Assembly: GCF_000472425.1 (NCBI RefSeq)
Contig: NZ_AXAI01000030.1
Coordinates: 1-64,000, forward strand
Origin: Bradyrhizobium sp. Tv2a-2
GTDB taxonomy: Bacteria > Pseudomonadota > Alphaproteobacteria > Rhizobiales > Xanthobacteraceae
Direction of reading: 5' to 3'
Length of the DNA stretch: 64,000 nt
The position numbers were made by a program, and so were the translations under genes. The notes under the pieces are model-generated. The model made no database searches. It was not told the origin of the DNA and saw nothing but the letters and a program-made list of their open reading frames with translations. Numbering within the stretch: position 1 is the stretch's first letter; every line of letters begins with the position of its first letter. Below, piece by piece: positions 32,994-42,266 of the stretch.

Positions 32994-35168
32994 CTACTTG
33001 TTCTGCCTCGCAGCGTCCGCGGCACCTTGAATGAAGGCTTGGATCTCCGCAACGTCTTCGTCATTCAGCTTTCCAGTGAAGTCAGGCATTCCTTGGTTGC
33101 GGAACGGTCCGGCAAAGACGATGTTCTTCAAATTGGCGATCTCTTCGGCCGGGGCATAACCCAGGTTTGTAATGTTACCACCGCGGCCAGCACCTGGCAC
33201 GCCGTGGCATGTCGCACATGCCGAAAAGTAGAGCGCCACACCCTTATCGATGTCCTTTGCCTCGTACTTCACGCCCCGCACCAAGCCTTGATCTTGATAC
33301 TTAACGAACTCCGGCATCTTCGCCTTACCATTGAGCGCGAACGTATAGACCCTGCCAGTATTCCGGAATTCAGCCGCGCGCACCCACATGCCGAGGGAGC
33401 CGCCCCAGCCGACTGCAACTGACACGTACTGCACCTTGTCGATCATGTAGGTCGCGGCAGCGGCAACGACACCCGTGCCTGTCGGCATCTCCCACAATGT
33501 CTGCCCCGTGGTCGCATCATAAGCCACGAACCGGCCGTCAGCGGTGCCCTGAAACACCAGATTGCCCGCCGTCGTCAGGGTGCCGCCATTCCACGGCGAC
33601 GCGTAATCGACCCGCCAGGCTTCCTTCTGCTTCACCGGATCCCAGGCGAGCAGCCGGCCGAAAGTAGGAGCCTTCGAGCCGTTCAGGACGAAGCCAACAT
33701 TCCAGCCGGTGACGCTGCCGTACTTGCCGGGCGTTGCAGCATTCTGCTGGAAGCTCTTTTCCGGCGTGAGATTCAACGGTGCGCTCTGCGCCGGCAGGTA
33801 GACGAGGCCGGTCTGCGGGTTGAACGACATCGGGTGCCAGTTGTGCCCGCCATAAGGGCCCGGTACCGCGTCGTAAGCCTCGTCGCCGCGGGCCGCCGGC
33901 ACCTCGATTGGCCGACCATTGGCGTCGTAGCCGGTCGCCCAGTTCACATCGACGAAGTTCTTTGCCGAAATGAACTTGCCGTTGGTGCGGTCGATGACGA
34001 AGAAGAAGCCGTTCTTCGGCGCATGCAGGATCACCTTGCGCAGCGCGCCATCGATGGTGATGTCGGCCAGGATCATCGGCTGGGTCGAGGTGTAGTCCCA
34101 GTGATCGCCAGGCGTTTCCTGATAGTGCCAGATATATTTGCCAGTATCGGCGTTCAGCGCGACCAACGAGGCGAGATAAAGATTATCGCCGCCGGACGGG
34201 CTGCGGATCTTGCGATTCCACGGCGCACCGTTGCCGGTGCCGATATAGACCATGTTCAGTTCGGGATCGTAGGTGATCGTATCCCACGGCGTGCCGCCGC
34301 CGCCATTGAGCCAGTATTTGCCGGCGGGATCCCACGTCTTGGCCGCGGCTTCCATCGAGGAATCTTCAAACGGCTTTGAGGGATCGCCGGGCACGGTGAA
34401 CCAGCGCCAGACCTGGTTGCCGGTCTCGGTATCGTAGGCAGTGACATAGCCGCGCGCACCATATTCGGCGCCGCCCTGGCCGATCACGACCTTGCCGTTG
34501 AAGGCGCGGGGCGCACCGGTGATGGTGTAGGAGTGATCGTGGTCGATCAGCGTGTCCTTCTCCCACACTTTCTGGCCGGTCGCGGCATCAAGCGCGATCA
34601 GCCGGCCGTCATAGGCGCCGACAAAGACCTTGCCCTTGTAGATCGCGACGCCGCGATTGACGACGTCGCAGCAGCCCTTATAGCCCTTTGAGCGATCGAC
34701 CTGCGGATCGAAGGTCCAGAGCTTCTTGCCGGTGCGCGCATCGATCGCATACACGATGCTCCAGGGCCCGCTCTGGTACATGATGCCGTCGACAACGACC
34801 GGTGTTGCTTCGACACCGCGCGACGATTCGAGATCGTAGCTCCAGACCAGTCCGAGATTCTTTACATTCGCCTTGTTGATCTGATCGAGCTTGCTGAACC
34901 TCGTTTCAGCGTAGTCGAGACCGATGGTCGGCCAGTCGTTTGATGTTGCCGTGTTTTTCTTGATGAACTGACTGTCCACGGTCGAGGTCGCTGCCCTGAT
35001 GCCATCGGCCGTCAAGATAGTGGCACCGTTTGTCGATGCACCGAGCGAGAGAAGAGACCCAAATATGCCCAGAACGGCGATCCCTAACCTGCCACCCGAT
35101 CGTGGGCGAAGATGGGCTGGGAGACCTCGGACGCGGGACGTGGTTACAAATCGCAACAGATGGTTCAT
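32994..35168 (-). CDS. Quinohemoprotein alcohol dehydrogenase (PQQ domain + C-terminal cytochrome c)
   Basis: From the ATG at 35168 (GGAGAG upstream) the protein is 724 residues. A signal-like hydrophobic run (RLGIAVLGIFGSLLSLGAST) is near residues 28-46. The PQQ propeller has the vicinal disulfide KGCCDVVNRG (C166, C167), E235 (QGGAEYGARG), N313 (GTGNGAPW) and the catalytic D358 in GDHWDYTS. Position +2 is Thr360, the calcium-type choice. The last 90 residues are a cytochrome c domain (SACATCHGVPGAGRG, haem at 651-655; distal Met in NQGMPDFTG). This is a type II quinohemoprotein ADH, oxidising alcohols in the periplasm and passing electrons through its own haem. No pqq genes are nearby. Confidence 0.92.
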   Translation of the reverse strand: MNHLLRFVTTSRVRGLPAHLRPRSGGRLGIAVLGIFGSLLSLGASTNGATILTADGIRAATSTVDSQFIKKNTATSNDWPTIGLDYAETRFSKLDQINKANVKNLGLVWSYDLESSRGVEATPVVVDGIMYQSGPWSIVYAIDARTGKKLWTFDPQVDRSKGYKGCCDVVNRGVAIYKGKVFVGAYDGRLIALDAATGQKVWEKDTLIDHDHSYTITGAPRAFNGKVVIGQGGAEYGARGYVTAYDTETGNQVWRWFTVPGDPSKPFEDSSMEAAAKTWDPAGKYWLNGGGGTPWDTITYDPELNMVYIGTGNGAPWNRKIRSPSGGDNLYLASLVALNADTGKYIWHYQETPGDHWDYTSTQPMILADITIDGALRKVILHAPKNGFFFVIDRTNGKFISAKNFVDVNWATGYDANGRPIEVPAARGDEAYDAVPGPYGGHNWHPMSFNPQTGLVYLPAQSAPLNLTPEKSFQQNAATPGKYGSVTGWNVGFVLNGSKAPTFGRLLAWDPVKQKEAWRVDYASPWNGGTLTTAGNLVFQGTADGRFVAYDATTGQTLWEMPTGTGVVAAAATYMIDKVQYVSVAVGWGGSLGMWVRAAEFRNTGRVYTFALNGKAKMPEFVKYQDQGLVRGVKYEAKDIDKGVALYFSACATCHGVPGAGRGGNITNLGYAPAEEIANLKNIVFAGPFRNQGMPDFTGKLNDEDVAEIQAFIQGAADAARQNK

Positions 35169-36030
35169 ATGTCTCTCCAATGTCCTCTCTTGCAGCTCTG
35201 CTGCAACGTTAAGGGATGAGGGTTGCGTGCTCTCAACGGTATAACCGCTGGCACAGCCGATGCTTGCTCTAACTTCGGTCGGGGGTTCAGGTTGAATTCG
35301 GGATTGGATTGGACCAAAGCAGCTTGGCCCCAATGATGCGGATAGGCCAACTGACGGAGTAACGACCTCTATCAACAGATCGAGGAAAAGCAGAGGCGCT
35401 CTGTGTCTCTTCCCGAGCGCGATCCTCGATCGCGAACTGTTAGATAGAGCCCGTCCGATCCGGTGATAATCCCGAGATTACGACTTGGCCAACGCGAGTA
35501 CGGGCGTGTCGATGCGCGTCAACCATCGAGACGTCGGCAAGCTCCCCGCCCATGAGAGTCCCCATTGAAACGATCTCTTCGGATTGAATACAGCAGGTTC
35601 ATCAGATGATCCCGTACTCTGGTGGTGTGAATTGTATGCCTCATAACCGGCGGCGGCATCGCCGTGGTGTTCGTGGAACGAGCCACGACAACTTCTAGCA
35701 ACGCAATATTTCAATTCGATCACACAACGCGACGAGGATTGATTGCATTGGTAACTGTTAAGCAGGCAAAGGCCTCTCGGTTGCTTTTGCGGCGACGACA
35801 CCGGCCGCCGTCCGCTGGCGCCTAAAGCCGCACCGACAAGCCTCCCGCGCAACCGCATCGTTCGTGTCTTGAACGTGGGCTCGCCTCATTCCCTTTACCG
35901 ACATCTGGTCCGTCATCAAAGCATTCACGGGCGGACACTTGGCACGATCGTTCGCATTGAACCTAATGGCATGAGCGTCCCGCGATCACACCGGGAGAAC
36001 GACGAAATTTGTCGGCGGAAGTCGATGATT
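35169..36030. other. Intergenic stretch, no supported gene
   Basis: The region upstream of the PQQ dehydrogenase contains only short frames on both strands without family features. It should hold the promoter of that gene. Confidence 0.4.
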
Positions 36031-36786
36031 TCATCCGATATTCTCAACGGCTAGCATGAACATGTAGCCGACACCACGAATAGTGCGGATAATCTCCGGC
36101 ACCTCGGGCGTAGGCCTTAATTTCTGTCGTAGGCGCAAGATCTGCACATCGATCGTGCGGTCGTTCAGATCCTCATGGAGGCGGGTCGCCCGGAGCAGAT
36201 GTTCGCGGGACAACTCGATCATGGGCTCGTCGAGAAAGGCGGTCAAAAGTGCATATTCGGTCTTGGTCAGCGGCACGCAAGATCCGTCAGGGACGCCCAA
36301 GCGCCGGGCTCGACGATCGAGTTGCCAGCCGCCAAACAGGCAACGCCGGGACTTTGATTGGCTACGCGAGCCAGAATCTGCGTACAGACGGTCGCGTCGC
36401 CGAAGAACTGCCCGAATGCGTGCCGCCAGCTCCAGCAACCCAAACGGCTTGGCAATGCAGTCATCAGCACCCAGTTCCAATGCCGCGACACGCAGGCTCT
36501 CGCCAACATGCGAAGGCGCGGTAGCGATCAAGGGCAAATGGAAGCAAGACCTGATCTCGGATACCAATGAAAGGCCATTGCTCCGATCCATGGAAAGATC
36601 AAGCGTCACGAGGTCGTAAACGTCGTTGTTGAGATGATGCCTGATTTCGGAGGGCTTATCGACGGACATCGCCCTCATCCCTTGCGTCTTGAGATATTCG
36701 ATCACTGTCCGGCGGTCATGTGGATCCTGATCGACGACAAGGACGTGAAGCGAATGATTATCACGGTCTGTTGAGCGCCTCGACAT
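36031..36786 (-). CDS. OmpR-type orphan response regulator (paralogue 1)
   Basis: The protein has 251 residues. The receiver domain has acidic D19/D21 (VLVVDQDPHD), phospho-acceptor D63 (LVTLDLSMDR), T89 and K113 (DDCIAKPFG). Residues 145-245 are an OmpR/PhoB winged helix (CVPLTKTEYALLTAFLDEP, DRTIDVQILRLRQKLRPTPE, IIRTIRGVGYMFML). AAGGG precedes the ATG. No histidine kinase lies next to it. A second regulator at 40726 is about 55-60 percent similar along its length, indicating duplication within this region. Confidence 0.9.
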   Translation of the reverse strand: MSRRSTDRDNHSLHVLVVDQDPHDRRTVIEYLKTQGMRAMSVDKPSEIRHHLNNDVYDLVTLDLSMDRSNGLSLVSEIRSCFHLPLIATAPSHVGESLRVAALELGADDCIAKPFGLLELAARIRAVLRRRDRLYADSGSRSQSKSRRCLFGGWQLDRRARRLGVPDGSCVPLTKTEYALLTAFLDEPMIELSREHLLRATRLHEDLNDRTIDVQILRLRQKLRPTPEVPEIIRTIRGVGYMFMLAVENIG

Positions 36787-37835
36787 TGCTGCATACCCTT
36801 AAAGCCGAAAAACCTCGACAGTTTGCGGCTGATACAGCGATCAACCCATTCGGTAGAATCGAAGCTCGCCTAAGCGGCAGTGTCTACGTTGGACCTCAAC
36901 ATTCCGACGAGCACGACCTGGCTCATGGAGCGCGCCTTCACTTGTCAGAGGAGGTATGCGGACCATGTCATGTCAAGAGCGATAAGTCCGTTCTCCGGAC
37001 CGAAAGTGGAGGCCGTTCACTGTGCCGGAAAATGTCGCTGGCTTCGCGTCACCGAACCATGGCGTCGCCGCTTCGTCCGGTCGTACCAACGACGATATCG
37101 GCTTTCGATTTTCTGTCGTTGCTGATGCCGCTGGATGCCGGCCGGCCCCCTTCCCTGGCCGCATAGGTCCGACCGCTGCCAGTCAGACCGAAGCCTGAGT
37201 GCAGTTCAGTGGTTTTTCCAAGATATCGGCGCACGGATGAAAGAATGCGAACGCGGTCAGGATCGCGAAACGCCTCCAGCATGTACGCTGACCTTTCTGC
37301 CAATCCGGGCACAACGGCAGCGCAAGAAGCCGAAAGAAGAGACATTGGAAACTCCGTCATATTGACGCTCAACCGTATTGAGGTGGGACGATGTGTCAAA
37401 TGCTCTGTAAAGCCGAATTAATGCTCATTCGTCTCATAGTACGCCGCTCGGATTGACGGCAGACGCGGAGTTTCCGCTGCTCACTACACTGGCGAGTGTG
37501 ATCGGGGTTACGAACCAAGACGACGTCTTTCAGAAAAATCGTCACAAACTAGATAAAGGTCCGCCATTTGCCTGAGTTCGACGTGCGAGAATTTCCTCGC
37601 GACTCGTCACGCGTCGGCTTCCTAACAGGCAATCTCGATTCATCGTCATTGGACGATCCATTCTGCCGGTACCGATCTGTTCGAGCGAGTGAGACGAGAT
37701 ATGGTACTTGCGATCGGACCCCTATGGCGGATCCCGAGGAGGATCGGTGATCCGAATAGGCGGTTTCACAACGCGTCAAAGTGACCTCGTTGCGTGCAAT
37801 TGGTGCCGGCGGACAGACGGTCGGCGATCGCCATA
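36787..37835. other. Long intergenic stretch without supported genes
   Basis: Several frames of 60-150 codons exist on both strands but none shows a motif, a good ribosome site or the expected third-base GC pattern. GC is lower than in flanking genes. It may contain decayed sequence. Confidence 0.4.
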
Positions 37836-38780
37836 TTAGGGCGTTTGCGTGAGTAGTTCTTTGCGGAGAGCACTCAGACGAAGGGCGCTGTAGATCGTAA
37901 TGCAAATGGATAAGAAGGCCAGCCAGGCGTATGGGCGAAGCAAGGGCAAGCCGACCAGAGCCAATCCGGTGTTGCCGCCAGGAATCAGCAGCGCCCCGGC
38001 ACCCATGAGTGCACCCCCTGCGAGGCAGCGAAGGAAACTCGCTAGGTCGGGCGTGACGATTTTGAAACGACCGGCCGTGATACCGCCTAGTATAGCGCCC
38101 AAAAGAAGCGCAAAGGCTAGTATGGCCTTCAGGCCCTCGCCGGATGTAATGCCACGCGCTAAGTCGGTCAGGGCGTCCGAATAGGTCCAGTCTTGCTGGG
38201 AGGCCAACGCTATCACGAACGTGACGCCGATGATGGTCGTTGCGACATGTGGTAACGAGAGGTACTTGCGCAAAGTACTCCCCGTCCGCCGCATGTTCCG
38301 GAAATGCATGTAGAGCCGCGCGACGATCAGTGGAACGATCAGGATGGCAATCCCCGTTGCGGCCGCGATCAGCGGAGATCGACTGTCCAATGGCACTCGT
38401 GCTGGAATACACGCACTCGCAAGACCACCTAGATAGAACCCAAGCGGCGTGGCCAAATAGCGCAGCTCTCCTGAACCTATGCGCGCGACAGTGCCAAAAA
38501 TGCAAGCGCCGTTCACCAAAGCTCCGATGCCGAACAACACGCCCCCTGCCACTGCCCCGATGCCGACAGAGTAGGCTGGGGGAACGACGTGTAGAAGGTG
38601 TGCCTCACTCAACAAAACAAAGCTCATGGCGGCCCAGAGCGATGCTTCAAACAGCGCAATCAGCCGCTTGAAACGCCCTTTAACAACAACTTCTTCCAAA
38701 GCAGCCACGGTACATGTGCTTCCGCGCTGGTTCGCGAAGCCGGTGACGCCGGCCGCGATTGCGGCGATCAGAATGTGCAT
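37836..38780 (-). CDS. YeeE/YedE (TsuA-like) sulfur-compound transporter
   Basis: This 314-residue integral membrane protein has about nine hydrophobic helices. The two internal half-repeats show the family motifs ANQRGSTCTVAALEE, GALVNGACIFGTVARIGSGE and GGALMGAGALLIPGGNTGLA. YeeE/YedE proteins import thiosulfate or related sulfur compounds through a pathway lined by cysteines. Two of those positions are kept (STC and GAC), but the last motif has Asn in place of Cys (GGNTG), so the substrate may differ. No TusA-like partner gene is adjacent. Confidence 0.85.
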   Translation of the reverse strand: MHILIAAIAAGVTGFANQRGSTCTVAALEEVVVKGRFKRLIALFEASLWAAMSFVLLSEAHLLHVVPPAYSVGIGAVAGGVLFGIGALVNGACIFGTVARIGSGELRYLATPLGFYLGGLASACIPARVPLDSRSPLIAAATGIAILIVPLIVARLYMHFRNMRRTGSTLRKYLSLPHVATTIIGVTFVIALASQQDWTYSDALTDLARGITSGEGLKAILAFALLLGAILGGITAGRFKIVTPDLASFLRCLAGGALMGAGALLIPGGNTGLALVGLPLLRPYAWLAFLSICITIYSALRLSALRKELLTQTP

Positions 38781-38967
38781 ATATCCACGATCCTCTCGAA
38801 TCCCGGCGTACGGCTCATCCTGCTTATAGTTATGGTCGTCACCGACGGATTTCGGTCAGAAACGGTTCCAGACGTTGACCCACCGCTTGGCTCCAAATCG
38901 ACGTTGCGTTGCATCCGAACCCGAATCCAGAACGGTCTTGGGCAGAAATGGACGAGCAAGCGCACGC

Positions 38968-39093
38968 CTAGGTTATCCCACTGGCCACGACGGTAAGTGC
39001 TGAGATCATTGAGAGGAAGGCAATTGCCGAGCCGATCAGAGGCAAGAGCATGTGGATCGGCGCACACGGGCCAGAGCGATCAAACTGCTTCAT
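38968..39093 (-). CDS. Possible small single-helix membrane protein
   Basis: A 41-codon ORF (MKQFDRSGPCAPIHMLLPLI then a hydrophobic helix to VVASGIT) has AGCAGGTC before its ATG at 39093. It lies between the YeeE gene and the duplicated upstream region. No family is known; composition is consistent with a membrane peptide but chance cannot be excluded. Confidence 0.3.
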   Translation of the reverse strand: MKQFDRSGPCAPIHMLLPLIGSAIAFLSMISALTVVASGIT

Positions 39094-39154
39094 TTTCGTG
39101 ACCTGCTTCTTTGAATGACGGATGAGCGCCATCATGTGGGTGCGGGCCAAAACA

Positions 39155-39460
39155 GAGAATGCTGCAGGCACTCGCCTTTATGCTTTGGAGGCTCAAATGT
39201 GAGGTTACGAATGTGAGGTTTCGGAACTGTCTCGACTCTCGATGAAGCGGAGATCACACTGGGGCTCTCTGATTTGGTCTTCCGAGAACAACGTTGTATC
39301 CGAACTCGATATGCCAGCTCCTCGCGACCCAAGTTTTTGCGCCATTTGACAGCAAAACTGGCCGAGTTGCCAAGACCGCGCGACTATCCGGGGTGATACG
39401 TGTGCCTTTAGGGAACAACCGCGTCAGGAATTTGACCAGAGGCATGGGTGAACGGTTCTG
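39155..39460 (+). promoter_or_regulatory. Duplicated upstream region, copy A (before the alpha/beta hydrolase)
   Basis: This segment is similar to 41938-42215 along its length: GAGAATGCTGCAGGCACTCG with GAGAATGCCGCTAGCGCTCG, TTTATGCTTTGGAGGCTCAA with TTCATGCTTTGGGAGCTCAA, GCGCGACTATCCG in both, and ACAACCGCG in both. It ends about 75 bp before the hydrolase start. A shared promoter or leader is the simplest reading. Confidence 0.7.
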
Positions 39461-39533
39461 CGGGATAAGGATGCCGCCGGCTTCTCGATTGCCGGGACCT
39501 ACGAGCAAGCGCTAGGCAGACGAGTTGCAACAT

Positions 39534-40337
39534 ATGATGAGAGATCCTTCATTCGCGCCAATCGAAGACCTGCCACACGGCGGCGGATTTTTGAAAGTGT
39601 CTGCCCGTCAGGCTCAGGACCCCTCACTGCCGACGATTATCATGCTGGGCGGACTGCTTGCCGATCAGTTGGAAGCTGGTTCGCGATCCGGGGTAGTCGC
39701 CGATCTGTGCGTAGAGACGGGGCTTGGCTGCGTCCGATTCAACTATTCGGCCCATGGAACGACGCCGGCGACCGCGTCAAGCGGACTTTTCAAGGACGTG
39801 AGCGTCACGCGATTGCTTCACGATGCCATCGCGGTATGTTTGGCGAAAAGCAGGCGGGACGTAGCACTCGTCGGATCGTCTCTGGGCGCCGGACTTATGC
39901 CCTATCTTGCGAGCGCCTTGGCGGAGCATGGGCGCGACACGGTTGGTGTATTTGGCATTTCATCCGTTCTACCTGTGGCGCTTCAAGCATTTGTTACAGC
40001 TCAGGTCAACGCGGAGGACGCCGCAGACTTCGAACGGGGCGCATCGGTTACGATCACGAGCCCAACGCTGCCTACATCCATCCGGATAAGAAAAGCGCAA
40101 ATAGCCGACTTGGAAGAGTTGCCTCCGCCGGCGCCGCCGAAGCTGTCGCCGGGCCGCGCGAGATTCATACGCGGTGAGGACGATCCACTCTCGTCGGAAA
40201 TCCACAATCAGGCACTTGCTTCTGCCTTTGGTCTTGACTTGAGCTCGGTACATGTCGTGCAAAAAGGTCACGACATTGACAAGCGCGTGATGGCCGATCA
40301 CCTTCGTCCTTGGTTACGGCGGATGGCAGCGAAGTAA
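39534..40337 (+). CDS. Alpha/beta hydrolase
   Basis: From the ATG at 39534 the protein is 267 residues. The fold features are PTIIMLGGLLADQLEAGS, GCVRFNYSAHGTTPA (strand followed by lid entry) and the nucleophile elbow ALVGSSLGAGLMPY (S116). A late Asp/Glu region (RFIRGEDDPLS) and the catalytic His in VVQKGHDIDKR complete the triad. It most resembles the palmitoyl-protein-thioesterase-like alpha/beta hydrolases that act on acyl esters or thioesters; the substrate is unknown. A promoter-like upstream region is shared with the flavoprotein gene at 42267. Confidence 0.8.
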   Translation: MMRDPSFAPIEDLPHGGGFLKVSARQAQDPSLPTIIMLGGLLADQLEAGSRSGVVADLCVETGLGCVRFNYSAHGTTPATASSGLFKDVSVTRLLHDAIAVCLAKSRRDVALVGSSLGAGLMPYLASALAEHGRDTVGVFGISSVLPVALQAFVTAQVNAEDAADFERGASVTITSPTLPTSIRIRKAQIADLEELPPPAPPKLSPGRARFIRGEDDPLSSEIHNQALASAFGLDLSSVHVVQKGHDIDKRVMADHLRPWLRRMAAK

Positions 40338-40725
40338 AGCGTGGGCTCTGTTCAGAGTCGCGGGGAGCAATGTTGCTGGCCTGCGCATAACATCAGTGCA
40401 GAGGCCAATTGCTCGAGATGGACGTCTGAGGCGTGTAGCGAATACCTGCTGCAATCGCTTCGTCTGCTTCGAGGCGAATGGAAAGGGGTTTAATCGCGAG
40501 ATCGTCATCTTCTCGGCATCGGCATTGACGGTTGCGTTTCAAGCGTAACTCGAAAGCTATCGACGCCTCCTCGTCGCCAACTCACACTGGTATCACGACT
40601 TGGACAAGTGACTGATTCTAAAGCGCCCGCCGCGAACACTCATATGCACCGAAAGTACGCAACAATGTTCCATCCCACAGCCCGGTCCGGACACCTCCTC
40701 CCGAATGTCGAGATGAGGTTCACTT
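40338..40725. other. Intergenic stretch between the hydrolase and response regulator 2
   Basis: I see no gene. It presumably contains the promoter of the response regulator. Confidence 0.4.
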
Positions 40726-41553
40726 GTGAGGCTGCGAACCCAAGCGCTACAATCTGACCGACATCTCACGTCAAACTTCGCAATGCCTGCAGCCAGTCGA
40801 CCAATGCAGAACTATCACGCTCCTCGGCTTCGGGTCCTCATCGTCGATCAAGATCCACAGGATCGACGGAGAGCAACAGAGTATCTCAAGATGCAACGGA
40901 TCGGGGTGGTGATGTCCACGGACAAGCCTTCCGATATCATACCTTATCTTACCGAATTCGATTGTGACCTCGTGACCCTTGATCTGTCTACCAATCCGAA
41001 CGCAACCCTTACATTGCTGTCCAATATCCGGTCCCGGTTCAACTCTCCTCTTCTCGCGACCGTGCCATCGTATTCCGGCGAGGCGCTACGCGTGGCAACG
41101 TTGGAGCTCGGTGCTGATGATTGCATCGCCAAGCCGTTCGGGCTGGGAGAGTTTCTGGCTCGTATTCGTGCCCTTCTTAGACGACGCGTCCGTCAGCATG
41201 AGCGCGATCCCTCACCGGGCTTGCCGGAACCGCGGCATTGCCGGTTCGGTGACTGGCAACTCGATCCATCTACCCGCCAGCTGGCTGTCGTGTCGGGCGA
41301 TTCGTGTGTGCGGCTGAGCAAGGGTGAGCACACGCTTTTGGCTGCTTTTCTCCACGCACCGCTAGTGGTGTTGAGCCGCGAACATCTCCTCCACGCCGCC
41401 AACGTCGATGAAGATTCATCAGACCGCTCGATCGATACACGGATCATGCGTCTGCGGCGAAAATTGAGGCCTACGCCCGAGATGCCCGAGATCATCCGCA
41501 CGGTTCACGGCTTCGGCTACATGTTCATGCTGGATGTTGAGGACATCGTATGA
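40726..41553 (+). CDS. OmpR-type orphan response regulator (paralogue 2)
   Basis: With the GTG at 40726 (GATGAGG upstream) it has 275 residues; ATG starts at 40783 and 40804 give lengths closer to paralogue 1. The receiver has RVLIVDQDPQDRRR, the phospho-acceptor in LVTLDLSTNPN (D86) and the Lys in DDCIAKPFG. The winged helix (SCVRLSKGEHTLLAAFLHAP, DRSIDTRIMRLRRKLRPTPE, IIRTVHGFGYMFMLDVEDIV) matches paralogue 1 almost residue by residue at the C-terminus, so both probably recognise similar DNA. There is no kinase nearby. It sits between the two genes that share the duplicated upstream region. Confidence 0.9.
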   Translation: MRLRTQALQSDRHLTSNFAMPAASRPMQNYHAPRLRVLIVDQDPQDRRRATEYLKMQRIGVVMSTDKPSDIIPYLTEFDCDLVTLDLSTNPNATLTLLSNIRSRFNSPLLATVPSYSGEALRVATLELGADDCIAKPFGLGEFLARIRALLRRRVRQHERDPSPGLPEPRHCRFGDWQLDPSTRQLAVVSGDSCVRLSKGEHTLLAAFLHAPLVVLSREHLLHAANVDEDSSDRSIDTRIMRLRRKLRPTPEMPEIIRTVHGFGYMFMLDVEDIV

Positions 41554-41937
41554 AATCACGAACATCTGCGGTTTCTTAACCTGTCCGCGTTGGCGGTGCT
41601 TCGAATGCGATAGGTCGGCACAAAGTCGGTACTGGCCTCCCTCTTATCTACGCCCATGGATGCGCGCTGTCCGCAACATGGGTCATTAGCCTATTCTCGC
41701 GCAAACCCCGCTTATTCCCTATTATTCAGCTCTGCGGCGCGACGATCCAGCGTCAACGCGCTCGCTGCAGGTGTCGTAGGACGACGCCGGCTAGCGACAC
41801 TTTTGTGCAGGTACGATCGCCACTCAGTGGCAGCACGTTTCGAGCAGCAACTACATAGCTCGGAACTTTTTCCGACTCGACGGCAAGCTGGAGAACTCAG
41901 TTAGCCGGGTATGATTCTATTTGTTCCAATCGAGACG

Positions 41938-42215
41938 GAGAATGCCGCTAGCGCTCGCTTTCATGCTTTGGGAGCTCAAGTGCGAGCTTGCGAAATCGTC
42001 GCGAATGACGATGCGTCTCACGAGGCTATTCGTTTGGTCGTCCGCATTTAGTTGCTGTGCGAGGCATCACCTGGGGCCTCTCGGGACCAACGTTTAACAT
42101 CGACTTACAAGATTAAACTCGTCCAGCTGCGAGGAGTGCGCGACTATCCGCAGGTAGAAGGAGTGCCCTGGGGGCACAACCGCGCTTCGGACTTTGGGAG
42201 AGGAGAAACGGCGCA
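41938..42215 (+). promoter_or_regulatory. Duplicated upstream region, copy B (before the flavoprotein reductase)
   Basis: Similar to 39155-39460 (see copy A). It ends about 50 bp before the ATG at 42267. The most conserved parts are the first 55 bp and the block GCGCGACTATCCG to ACAACCGCG (42129-42183), which are candidate binding sites for a common regulator. The stretch 41554-41937 just before it holds no gene that I can recognise. Confidence 0.7.
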
Positions 42216-42266
42216 TCAGCTTCCTTGATCCTGATGACCTTTGAAACAACTTCGAGAGGACTATCT

